Positions 26,059 to 34,009 of a stretch of DNA of 64,000 bases are shown in pieces (the first letter of the stretch is position 1; every line of letters begins with the position of its first letter). The notes beneath the pieces are model-generated. The model was not told where the DNA came from, did not search any database, and was given only the letters and a program-made list of their open reading frames with translations. The stretch is taken from NCBI GenBank assembly GCA_020637795.1, contig JACKJT010000002.1:1054001-1118000 (forward strand), given 5' to 3'. Origin of the DNA: Hoeflea sp. (GTDB taxonomy: Bacteria > Pseudomonadota > Alphaproteobacteria > Rhizobiales > Rhizobiaceae). The position numbers were made by a program, and so were the translations under genes.

Positions 26059-27654
26059 TCAGCCCTCCAGCAGGTCGGGAATGATGGCATGGGCCTGATC
26101 CAGCGTCACCAGCGTCCGCCGCTTCCAGTCCACGTGCTCTTCCGGATAGTCGGTGCGGAAATGGCCACCGCGGCTTTCGGTGCGGTTGAGCGCGCAGACC
26201 GCGATCAGTTTCGCCGTGGTGATGACATTGTCGAACCGGACCGAGTGGCTTTCCCGCGCCAGGTGCAGGATCGTGTGAAGCGCCTCGCGCATACCCTCGC
26301 CGTCGCGCAGCACGCCGAGATTGGCGCTCATGGTCTTGCGCAACGCCACCATGTTGGGATGGTCGTTTTCGGTGATGTGTTCGGTCGTCGTCACCGAGCC
26401 ATCCTGCCAGTTTGCGGGCGCATCCGGCCTGATCTCGCCCTTCAGCGTCTCGGCGATGCGGGCGGAGAACACCACCGCTTCCAAGAGCGAGTTCGACGCC
26501 AGCCGGTTGGCGCCGTGCGCGCCGGTCGAGGTGCATTCGCCGCAGGCCCAGAAGCCGGGCAGCGAGGTCCGGCCGTCGATGTCGGTCCAGATGCCGCCCA
26601 TGAAGTAATGCGCCGCCGGGATGACCGGGATCATCTCGCCGATCGGGTCGATGCCCGCCTCCTGGCAGTAGCCGTAGACCGTCGGGAACTCTTCCGCAAA
26701 TCCCGGCACCGCGGTGCGGCAATCGAGAAAGGCACCCCGCCCGGCCTTCACCTCGGCGAAGATGCCGCGCGCCACCACGTCGCGCGGCGCCAGTTCCGCA
26801 TCCTTGTGCAGCGGCAGCATGAAGCGCTCGCCGGCGGAATTGTGCAGCGTCGCGCCATGCCCGCGCAAGGCTTCGGTCGCCAGCGGCGCCGGGTCCTTGC
26901 CGACATTGATGGCGGTCGGGTGAAACTGCACGAACTCCATGTCCGCCATCCGCGCGCCGGCCCGCGCTGCCATGCCGATGCCGCCGCCGCGCGCCTCGGT
27001 CGGGTTGGTCGTCACCTCGTAGAGATGGCCGATGCCGCCGGTGGCCATCACCACGTTCGAGCCGGTGATCCGCTGCAGTTCCTCGCCGCTGCCGGCCTTG
27101 TCGCGGGCGATGACGCCGGTCACCCGCCCCTCTTCGACGATCAGCTCCTCGACCACATAGCCTTCCAGCACCCGGATCGACGGCGTCTTGCGCACCGAGG
27201 CGACAAGCGCCTCCATGATGGCGCGTCCCGCCATGTCGCCCCTCACCCGGACGATCCGGCTCTCTGAATGCGCAGCCTCCCGGCTCACCGCCAGATGGCC
27301 TTCCAGATCCCGGTCGAACGGCACGCCGTAGCCGAGCAGGTCATGGATCCGGTCGGACGCCTCCGACGCCATCATCCGGATGATCTTCTCATCGACGATG
27401 CCGTCGCCGGCGATAATGGTGTCGTTGACGTGGCTTTCGATCGTGTCGCCGGGGCCGACGGCGGCGGCGATGCCGGCTTGCGCCCAGGCCGAGGACGCGC
27501 CGTGGCCGATCGGGGCGGCGGCCAGAACCGTCACCGCCTTGGGCGCCAGTTTCAGCGCGCAGAACAGACCGGCAAGCCCGCCGCCGATGATAACGACTTC
27601 GTCGGATCGCTTGGCCGCTTGCGTCTGATGAACGGCAATCGCTGTCGACGCCAT
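26059..27654 (-). CDS. nadB: L-aspartate oxidase
   Basis: An FAD enzyme that oxidises L-aspartate to iminoaspartate for quinolinate synthesis. Its 531 residues include the FAD-binding VVIIGGGLAGLFCALKLA near the N-terminus, ASSAWAQAGIAAAVG, the active-site SESRIVRVRGDMAGRAIMEAL, and EFVQFHPTA, HYFMGGIWTDIDGRTSLPG and GAHGANRLASNSLLEAVVF. These fit NadB rather than the succinate dehydrogenase flavoprotein, which the nad context confirms. The ATG at 27654 has GGGAG 7 nt upstream. Iminoaspartate is unstable, so function with the adjacent NadA is expected. Confidence 0.97.
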   Translation of the reverse strand: MASTAIAVHQTQAAKRSDEVVIIGGGLAGLFCALKLAPKAVTVLAAAPIGHGASSAWAQAGIAAAVGPGDTIESHVNDTIIAGDGIVDEKIIRMMASEASDRIHDLLGYGVPFDRDLEGHLAVSREAAHSESRIVRVRGDMAGRAIMEALVASVRKTPSIRVLEGYVVEELIVEEGRVTGVIARDKAGSGEELQRITGSNVVMATGGIGHLYEVTTNPTEARGGGIGMAARAGARMADMEFVQFHPTAINVGKDPAPLATEALRGHGATLHNSAGERFMLPLHKDAELAPRDVVARGIFAEVKAGRGAFLDCRTAVPGFAEEFPTVYGYCQEAGIDPIGEMIPVIPAAHYFMGGIWTDIDGRTSLPGFWACGECTSTGAHGANRLASNSLLEAVVFSARIAETLKGEIRPDAPANWQDGSVTTTEHITENDHPNMVALRKTMSANLGVLRDGEGMREALHTILHLARESHSVRFDNVITTAKLIAVCALNRTESRGGHFRTDYPEEHVDWKRRTLVTLDQAHAIIPDLLEG

Positions 27655-27705
27655 GGCGTGCTCCCTGCTGGACGAGTGCGGCACTGCGGCCGCTAAGCCA
27701 GAACG

Positions 27706-28785
27706 TCAGTTCTTGAGGTTGATCATCCGCTCGACCGCCAGGCGGGCGCGGTCGGCAATCGCCGGATCGACCACAACCTCCTCGGTCATGGTAAGCAGGC
27801 TGTCGAGGATCTTGGGCAGGGTGATCCGCTTCATGTGCGGACACAGATTGCACGGCTTGACGAAGTCGACGCCCGGAACTTCGCTCTCGATGTTGGACGC
27901 CATCGAGCATTCGGTCACCAGCAGCACCCGCGGCGGACGGTTGTCCTTGACGTAGTTGATCATGCCGGAGGTCGACCCGGAATAATCGCACACGGCGATA
28001 ACGTCCGGGTGGCACTCGGGATGGCCGATGATCTGGATGGTCGGATCGGCTTCCTTGTAGGCCAGCAGTTCCTCGGCCGTGAAGCGCTCATGCACCTCGC
28101 AATGGCCCTTCCAGGTCAGGATCTTCTTCTTGGTCTGCTTGGCGACATTCATCGCCAGATATTCGTCGGGAATGCACAGAACCGTGTCCGACTCGAAGCT
28201 TTCGCAAACCGCCACCGCGTTGGACGAGGTGCAGCAGATATCGGTTTCCGCCTTCACGTCGGCCGAGGTGTTGACGTAGGTCACAACCGGCACGCCGGGA
28301 TAACGCTCCTTCAAGAGCCGCACATCGGCGCCGGTGATCGAGTCCGACAACGAACACCCGGCCCTCGCGTCGGGGATCAGCACGGTCTTGTCCATGTTCA
28401 AGAGCTTCGAGGTCTCGGCCATGAAGTGCACGCCGCACTGGATGATGATCTCGCCGTCGACCTTTGACGCCTCGCGCGCCAGCTGCAGCGAATCGCCGAC
28501 GATATCGGAAACGCAGTGAAAGATGTCCGGCGTCTGGTAGTTGTGCGCCAGGATAGCCGCGCCGCGCTCCTTCTTGATCCGGTTGATGGCGTGGACATAG
28601 GGCGCGTAGACCGGCCACTCGATTTCCGGGATATGCTTGCGCACGCGCTCGTAAAGATGCGCGGTCTCGCGCGCCACCGCCGGGGTATATTTCAACTCCG
28701 GGCGTTCCATTACGCCGAACCGCTCCGCTGCACTTTGCGCCTGTCTTGCGGCCTGTGCGTTCGTGCCTGCATCCAACCGGGTCAT
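27706..28785 (-). CDS. nadA: Quinolinate synthase A
   Basis: A [4Fe-4S] enzyme condensing iminoaspartate with dihydroxyacetone phosphate to quinolinate. Its 359 residues include AAILAHNYQTPDIFHCVSDI, IIIQCGVHFMAETSKLL (C117, cluster ligand), DICCTSSNAVAVCES, C204 in TVLCIPDEYLA, IIGHPECHPDVI, and KPCNLCPHMKRITL with the C-terminal cluster ligand in the 312-315 pair. The ATG at 28785 is chosen for GGGAGG 7 nt upstream; an earlier ATG pair at 28801-28806 touches the operator. It is the first gene of nadABC. Confidence 0.96.
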   Translation of the reverse strand: MTRLDAGTNAQAARQAQSAAERFGVMERPELKYTPAVARETAHLYERVRKHIPEIEWPVYAPYVHAINRIKKERGAAILAHNYQTPDIFHCVSDIVGDSLQLAREASKVDGEIIIQCGVHFMAETSKLLNMDKTVLIPDARAGCSLSDSITGADVRLLKERYPGVPVVTYVNTSADVKAETDICCTSSNAVAVCESFESDTVLCIPDEYLAMNVAKQTKKKILTWKGHCEVHERFTAEELLAYKEADPTIQIIGHPECHPDVIAVCDYSGSTSGMINYVKDNRPPRVLLVTECSMASNIESEVPGVDFVKPCNLCPHMKRITLPKILDSLLTMTEEVVVDPAIADRARLAVERMINLKN

Positions 28786-28806
28786 GGCAAACCCTCCCGT
28801 CATCAT

Positions 28807-28855
28807 CTATTATGCTCAGTTTGAGCATAATAGGGTTTCAAAAGAACCCGGCAAT
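28807..28855 (-). promoter_or_regulatory. nadA promoter with a perfect palindromic operator (likely NadQ site)
   Basis: A perfect palindrome of two 12-bp arms, CTATTATGCTCA (28807-28818) and TGAGCATAATAG (28822-28833), is split by 3 nt. On the minus strand a -35-like TTGCCG (28850-28855) is followed after 17 nt by TATTAT (28827-28832), which lies inside the palindrome. A bound repressor would block RNA polymerase. The regulator is inferred to be the NadQ encoded at 14758-15747. Confidence 0.75.
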
Positions 28856-28937
28856 GCCGGGGAACCCTTCACATAAGACTTTGCCTTTCCGATTGCAAGT
28901 CGAGCCGACTTCGCCCCCATGTGGCGGTGGCTGCCGG

Positions 28938-29588
28938 TTACTTGAACAGCTTGCTTTTCTCCGCGTCTTCCGCGGGCGCCGCAGCGGGTGTCTCGGCAAG
29001 CGCCTTTTCCAGCGTATACTCGGCCTGCGCGGCATATTTCAGCGCCGGATTGATCCCCATGCCGAATGCATTGGCCACGCCGCCCAGCATGTGTTCGATT
29101 CGCACCGACCCCTTGCTGTTTTCGTCGGAGACGAACTTGATCGCCAGGTGCTCGGTATCGCCTTCCGCCCCGATCACATCGCCGATCGGCTTGGAGAACA
29201 GGCCGACCTTGTTCTCGGCGGCCACCCTGGCCCATTCCGGCGCCTTGCGCAGATGCGCAATGAAGGTGCGGGCCTGATCGACATTCATCATCATCGAATG
29301 GCCGCCGCCGTCAGCGCCGTCCTGGGCCGGAACCACGATGGATGCCATCAACAGCAGGCCCCGGTCCTTGTCCGGCACAGCCGAGCAATAGGTGAACCCG
29401 GTCCGATCGGTCGAGAGGTCGGTGACCTGCGCCGGATCGCCAATGATGGCGCCAAACGGTGTGATGACGAACTGGCTTTCGGGGTCGAACGTTGCCCGGT
29501 CCGGATCGAAGTCCCCGGCGCCTGCGCCCGTCACGAAACCGAACAAAAGGCCGGATATCATCGCCGCTGCAAATACGCCCTGTCTCAT
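28938..29588 (-). CDS. Exported hypothetical protein
   Basis: A 216-residue protein with a signal peptide (MRQGVFAAAMISGLLFGFVTG, cleavage near GAGAG). The mature part contains GFTYCSAVPDKDRGLLLMASI, HSMMMNVDQARTFIAHLRKAPEWARVAAENKVG and RIEHMLGGVANAFGMGINPAL. The ATG at 29588 is fixed by AGGAGG at 7 nt. It sits alone between nadA and the DUF2339 gene, all on the minus strand. No family was recognised. The C-terminal 25 residues are an Ala/Pro/Lys-rich tail. Confidence 0.7.
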   Translation of the reverse strand: MRQGVFAAAMISGLLFGFVTGAGAGDFDPDRATFDPESQFVITPFGAIIGDPAQVTDLSTDRTGFTYCSAVPDKDRGLLLMASIVVPAQDGADGGGHSMMMNVDQARTFIAHLRKAPEWARVAAENKVGLFSKPIGDVIGAEGDTEHLAIKFVSDENSKGSVRIEHMLGGVANAFGMGINPALKYAAQAEYTLEKALAETPAAAPAEDAEKSKLFK

Positions 29589-29663
29589 TGCCCTGCCTCC
29601 TGCCGGTTCCAACACCTTGGCAAGCATTCCCCCGGCAGCGCCCCCTGTCAACAAAGGTGCGGT

Positions 29664-32414
29664 TCAGGTCTTGTCGCCGGACCGGTTTCCGGTACGCAGC
29701 AGCACCCTTTGGTAAGACCGGCCGATGACCATCAGCGAGACCCCGAGGCCGATGAAGGAGAAGGCCCGCAAGGCGCCGGTCAGCGCCGACATGTCGATCA
29801 GAAACACCTTCGCGACCGTCAGCGAGATGACCGCAGCCGACGCCGCCCGCAACGGCAGCGACCGGAGCACCAGGCCCAGCGCCAGGGTGCAGCCGCCCAT
29901 GATCAGCCACGCCACCGAGTAGGCCCAGATCTCCGCATCCGACGTGGTCCGGAGAAATCCAACCCTCTCGCCCTGAAACCCGTGCCGGACCATCAGCGAC
30001 ACATAGAGGAACAGCAGCACGGCACCTGTTGCGCCATAGCCGATCCGGTACCAGCCGGGCCGGGTTGCCGGCGCGAGATAGCCGGTCAGGGCGGCAAGCA
30101 GGCCGGGGATCAGGTAGCCCGGAAGCAGCAGGTTGAACACCCGCCCTTCACCGACAGCGGCCTGGCTGAGGAACGGATTGAAAACCGCGATCAGCCCGAT
30201 CACCATCGCCGCGATGCCCAGAGCTCCGACGACAAGCGAAGCCAGCGGAAACACGCTCGCGTCGCTGCGCCGGGCGGCCCATTGCAGCCCGATCGAGAAG
30301 CCCAGCGCCGCAATCGACTGGGTCGCCATGTCGATCAGCCCGAAGGGCGCGCCGGCAATATCGCCACCGGCGATGAAGTGGCGCAGCTCCAGCGCCACGA
30401 ACAGACCGGCCAGAGCCAGACCGAAGGCGATCACCAGTTCGCCGGGCCGGCGTCCGCCCGATCCGCGCAACGACAGCCCGCCCCAGATCAACAGCGCGGC
30501 CGGCAGCGCAATGATCACGACCAGCCAGTTGAAGAACGGCGTCGACCCGATGGCATCGGCGGAAAACGGTGCATTGAAATAGAGCCCCGTTGAGGCCAGC
30601 AGGGCCAGCACCACGGCAAGCCAGCCGAGCGCCGGCACCGGCCGTCTGCCATGGATCAGGCAGGCGCCGGCAGCAGTGACCGCAAACCCCAGAGGCATCC
30701 ATTGACGCGTCAGCAGGATGGCGACGGCCAGCCCCGCAAGCGCCACCGCGCCCACCGCCAGCCAGGCCGGAGCCGCGGCCGACCAGTCATCCGCTCTGGC
30801 GCGACCGAATTTCTCGGTCAGTCCGACCATCATCGTCGAGAGCGCCAGTGCCGCAAGCCCGGTCGGAACATGGGTTTCGAACGGGGCGATCGACAGATAG
30901 ATCGCCGCCATGGTCAGCACTGTAATGGCGCTCACCGCGACCGACAGCCGCCCGGCCGCGATCGGGGCGGTCGCCGCTGCCCTGAGACCGAAGAAGACGG
31001 CAAGCAGGAAGGATGGAACCGCCAGCAGCAGGCTGTTGCGGACAAAGCCGCCGAGATCCGGCGCCATCAGGCCGTCGCGGATATCGAGACCGGAGGTGAT
31101 GCCCGCGATGACCGGGAAATCGATCCTGAGCGCCAACAGCGCCACAACGATCAGCACCGTCGAAAACGGGGCGATGAGCGACAGCGACGGCCAGATTCCG
31201 CCGGCGGCCACCATGAGCGCGGCGAGCCCGGAAACCAAGAGCAGCAACGGCACCTGAGTGTCCCAGGTCAGGATCGCGAGAACGCCAACCAGGACGACGC
31301 AAAGCACCGCCCCGATCGCAAGCCGCGCCGCAGGCCGGTCCTCGAGCGGATCGGGACGCGCCTCGATGCCGGCGACCATGCTTGTGACGTGAACGGCAAA
31401 CAGTGCGACGAGCAGAAGTCCGAGCGTGAACCAGGCTGTCAGCGTCGAGATCGTCAACAGCAGCAGGGCCAGCCCCGTCGACCCGGCAATCCCGCCGATC
31501 GCCAGCCAGCGCCAGCCGCGAATCCGCGCAACGCCCATGACGGCAGCTGTCACCACCAGGATATGGGCACCAAACGCCACCGGATTGGGTTCCTGCGAGG
31601 AGACGAGCAACGGCGACGCATAGGCGCCGATCAATCCGAGAGCCGCGAGTTTCGGGCCGTGAACCGCGGACAAGAGCAGGCTGGCGATGCCGAGAACCGT
31701 CAGGCCGACAAACGCGATGGCAGGGCCGATGAAACCGTAGAGCGCGTAGGCCGCATAGAGCGTGCCGAACGCGCCGATTGCGCATGCCCCGGTCAGGATC
31801 CCCGGAATGTCGGCACTCATCAGCGTCGGCATCGCCTCCCGCCGGTCGCGCCGGCGCATGAGTTCACCGGCGCCAAACAGGGCCAGCGACATCAGCGTGC
31901 CCATGGTCATCCGGGCGCGCGGCCCCAGCAGACCCGCCTCGATCGAGTAGCGCGCCAGAAACAGAACCCCCAGGGCAACCGCGAGCCCGCCAAGCAGCGC
32001 CGACCAGCGGCCGCCGATCAGGCTCTCCAGATCCATGCCCTTGCCTGGGCTCGGCGCGTCTGCAGCAGCGGCCTCCTGCGGCCCAGCGTCAAGCTCAACG
32101 CCGGGCTCGGGACCAGTCTCGACGGCTTCCGGCTGCACGGCATCGGCGCCGGTTGCACGCCGGGCCGCATCTGCCGCCTCGGCGGCTTGGGGCTCAGGGC
32201 CCTCCGGTTCTGGCCCGGCGCCGGCGCTTTCGGGCGCATCTGCCGGTTCACCGCCTGTCTCGGCGCCGGAGACCGCCGCGCCCCCGGCCGGAAGCCGGTC
32301 GAGCTGACGGCGCAGCGATGCCAGTTCCCCGGCCATCCTGCGCTGTTCAAGCGAAACACTGCGCACCCACAGGGCCAGGGCGATCAGAAGCAAAAAACCA
32401 AGCAAGGAGAACAT
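29664..32414 (-). CDS. DUF2339 giant polytopic membrane protein
   Basis: A 916-residue inner-membrane protein. An N-terminal span (LLGFLLLIALALWV) is followed by a short coiled coil (SVSLEQRRMAGELASLRRQLDRL), then an Ala/Glu/Pro-rich linker to about residue 125. GGRWSALLGGLAVALGVLFLARYSIEAGLLGPRARM marks the DUF2339 core, followed by some two dozen hydrophobic spans to a basic C-terminus. DUF2339 proteins are widespread and of unknown function; they resemble polytopic carriers more than enzymes. The ATG is close to the end of the AT-richer intergenic region that also feeds the divergent MFS gene. Confidence 0.88.
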   Translation of the reverse strand: MFSLLGFLLLIALALWVRSVSLEQRRMAGELASLRRQLDRLPAGGAAVSGAETGGEPADAPESAGAGPEPEGPEPQAAEAADAARRATGADAVQPEAVETGPEPGVELDAGPQEAAAADAPSPGKGMDLESLIGGRWSALLGGLAVALGVLFLARYSIEAGLLGPRARMTMGTLMSLALFGAGELMRRRDRREAMPTLMSADIPGILTGACAIGAFGTLYAAYALYGFIGPAIAFVGLTVLGIASLLLSAVHGPKLAALGLIGAYASPLLVSSQEPNPVAFGAHILVVTAAVMGVARIRGWRWLAIGGIAGSTGLALLLLTISTLTAWFTLGLLLVALFAVHVTSMVAGIEARPDPLEDRPAARLAIGAVLCVVLVGVLAILTWDTQVPLLLLVSGLAALMVAAGGIWPSLSLIAPFSTVLIVVALLALRIDFPVIAGITSGLDIRDGLMAPDLGGFVRNSLLLAVPSFLLAVFFGLRAAATAPIAAGRLSVAVSAITVLTMAAIYLSIAPFETHVPTGLAALALSTMMVGLTEKFGRARADDWSAAAPAWLAVGAVALAGLAVAILLTRQWMPLGFAVTAAGACLIHGRRPVPALGWLAVVLALLASTGLYFNAPFSADAIGSTPFFNWLVVIIALPAALLIWGGLSLRGSGGRRPGELVIAFGLALAGLFVALELRHFIAGGDIAGAPFGLIDMATQSIAALGFSIGLQWAARRSDASVFPLASLVVGALGIAAMVIGLIAVFNPFLSQAAVGEGRVFNLLLPGYLIPGLLAALTGYLAPATRPGWYRIGYGATGAVLLFLYVSLMVRHGFQGERVGFLRTTSDAEIWAYSVAWLIMGGCTLALGLVLRSLPLRAASAAVISLTVAKVFLIDMSALTGALRAFSFIGLGVSLMVIGRSYQRVLLRTGNRSGDKT

Positions 32415-32540
32415 GCGGAAATCCAGTAAAGTGAATGGTCCCGGTTATACACTGCCACAGCCGTCCACAACCATGGTGTGCGAAATCGGCCACCAGTGTC
32501 GACTTTCGCGGTTAACGAGTGGCGAACATCAATTCTGCTG

Positions 32541-32592
32541 ATCCATTCCTTCAATCAAATACACTTGTCGAATGGATGGAATGCCCTAAAGT
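32541..32592 (+). promoter_or_regulatory. Putative MFS promoter with inverted repeat
   Basis: A -35-like TTGTCG (32565-32570) and -10-like TAAAGT (32587-32592) are 16 nt apart. Perfect 8-bp arms ATCCATTC (32541-32548) and GAATGGAT (32570-32577) flank the -35 with 21 nt between them and could form an operator. Confidence 0.35.
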
Positions 32593-32616
32593 CGCCGCAC
32601 ATTCCAGGAGCCATCC

Positions 32617-33852
32617 ATGTCCGAAACCCGTCCCTCCCCAACCGTTCCGCCGCTGCCCTGGCTGATTATCGTCGCCGGCTCGCTGATCGCGCTTCTGTCC
32701 TTCGGACCGCGCTCGGCGATGGGTTTCTTCCAGTTGCCGATGCTTGCCGAAACCGGCTGGGACCGGACCACTTTCGGTCTCGCCATGGCGATCCAGAACC
32801 TGTTCTGGGGCCTCGGCCAGCCCCTGTTCGGCGCGGTCGCCGACAAGTACGGCACCTGGAAGGTTCTCGCCCTGTCCGCAATTGTCTATTCCGGCGGCCT
32901 GTTCATCATGTCGGTGGCGCCCAGCCCCGGCTGGTTCTACATTGGCGGCGGCGTGCTCGTAGGGCTGGGCATCGCGTCCGCCTCCTTCGGCATCGTGCTG
33001 GCGGCGTTCGCCCGCAACGTCGCGCCCGAGCGGCGCTCCATGGCCTTCGGCATCGGCACCGCCGCGGGCTCTGCCGGCATGTTCGTCTTCGCGCCGCTGA
33101 GCCAGGGCCTGATCGACGCCTATGGCTGGCACGAGGCGCTGCTCTGGATGGCGGCGATGATGTTCATCATCCCCTTTCTGGCCATACCGCTGCGCGGCAA
33201 TTCCAATTCGGGCACGCAGTCGGCCCTGCAGTACAAGCAGTCGATCGGCGAAGCCCTGCGCGAAGCCCTGGGTCACAAGAGCTACCTGCTCCTGGTCTCC
33301 GGCTTCTTCGTCTGCGGCTTCCAGGTGGCGTTCATCACCGCCCACTTCCCCGCCTATCTGCGCGATATCGGCATCGAAAGCTCCTTTGCCGTGCTGTCGC
33401 TGGCGCTCATCGGCTTCTTCAACATCATCGGCTCGCTGGCCTCGGGCTATATCGGCCAGCGCTATTCCAAGCCGATGGCGCTGGTCTGGATCTATATCGG
33501 CCGCTCGATCGCGGTGACTGCCTTCCTGTTGTTGCCGCAGACCGGCACGTCGGTGATGATCTTCGCCATCGTCATGGGACTGCTGTGGCTGTCGACCGTG
33601 CCGCCGACCAATGCGCTGGTGGCGATCATGTTCGGCACCGGCCATCTCGGCATGCTGGGAGGCCTCGTCTTCTTCTCCCACCAGGTCGGCTCCTTCCTCG
33701 GCGTCTGGCTCGGCGGTTACCTCTATGACATCTTCGGCACCTACAACCCGGTCTGGTGGCTTGGCGTGGCGCTCGGCCTGTTCGCGGCCATCGTGCACTG
33801 GCCGATCCAGGAACGCGCCGTCGATCGCCCGGCGCTGGCGCCGGCGGAATGA
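32617..33852 (+). CDS. MFS transporter
   Basis: A 411-residue carrier with 12 expected spans. The loop 2-3 signature GAVADKYGTWKVLALS matches the MFS GxxxDRxGRR motif, and GLGIASASFGIVLAAFARNVAPERRSMAFGIGTAAGSAG follows in spans 4-5. It resembles the monocarboxylate/oxalate-formate antiporter branch, based on the N-terminal GFFQLPMLAETGWDRTTFGLAMAIQNLFWG segments. The substrate is unknown. Shine-Dalgarno CAGGAG lies 7 nt before the ATG. It is transcribed away from DUF2339 and ends just before a long hairpin and the phoX promoter. Confidence 0.87.
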   Translation: MSETRPSPTVPPLPWLIIVAGSLIALLSFGPRSAMGFFQLPMLAETGWDRTTFGLAMAIQNLFWGLGQPLFGAVADKYGTWKVLALSAIVYSGGLFIMSVAPSPGWFYIGGGVLVGLGIASASFGIVLAAFARNVAPERRSMAFGIGTAAGSAGMFVFAPLSQGLIDAYGWHEALLWMAAMMFIIPFLAIPLRGNSNSGTQSALQYKQSIGEALREALGHKSYLLLVSGFFVCGFQVAFITAHFPAYLRDIGIESSFAVLSLALIGFFNIIGSLASGYIGQRYSKPMALVWIYIGRSIAVTAFLLLPQTGTSVMIFAIVMGLLWLSTVPPTNALVAIMFGTGHLGMLGGLVFFSHQVGSFLGVWLGGYLYDIFGTYNPVWWLGVALGLFAAIVHWPIQERAVDRPALAPAE

Positions 33853-33895
33853 CGGCATTGCCCCCTCAGGGCTGAACAAGGGATACCTCCCCAAG

Positions 33896-33934
33896 CCCTC
33901 AAGGCCCGCATTGCCAGAATGCGGGCCTTGAGGG
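33896..33934 (+). terminator. Long perfect hairpin after the MFS gene
   Basis: Perfect 17-bp arms CCCTCAAGGCCCGCATT (33896-33912) and AATGCGGGCCTTGAGGG (33918-33934) with a 5-nt loop. No U-run follows, so it may be a weak terminator or an insulator. It ends 3 nt before the Pho box of phoX. Confidence 0.6.
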
Positions 33935-33937
33935 CAT

Positions 33938-33955
33938 CTGTCATAAGCCTGTTAC
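33938..33955 (+). promoter_or_regulatory. Pho box upstream of phoX
   Basis: CTGTCAT (33938-33944) and CTGTTAC (33949-33955) form a direct repeat with 11-bp phasing and a 4-nt AT-leaning spacer (AAGC). The first half-site matches the PhoB consensus CTGTCAT exactly and the second matches 5 of 7. It lies 54 nt before the phoX start, as expected for PhoB activation during phosphate limitation. Confidence 0.82.
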
Positions 33956-34009
33956 GCAAAATGGTACATTTGCATCCATCGGGATCAGTCCAACACGATG
34001 GAGACAGCC

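Noticed and set aside
26089..27267. Plus-strand 392-codon frame over nadB
   Set aside because: Antisense shadow of L-aspartate oxidase.
30651..32429. Plus-strand open frame of 592 codons over DUF2339
   Set aside because: Antisense shadow; no motif or start signal.
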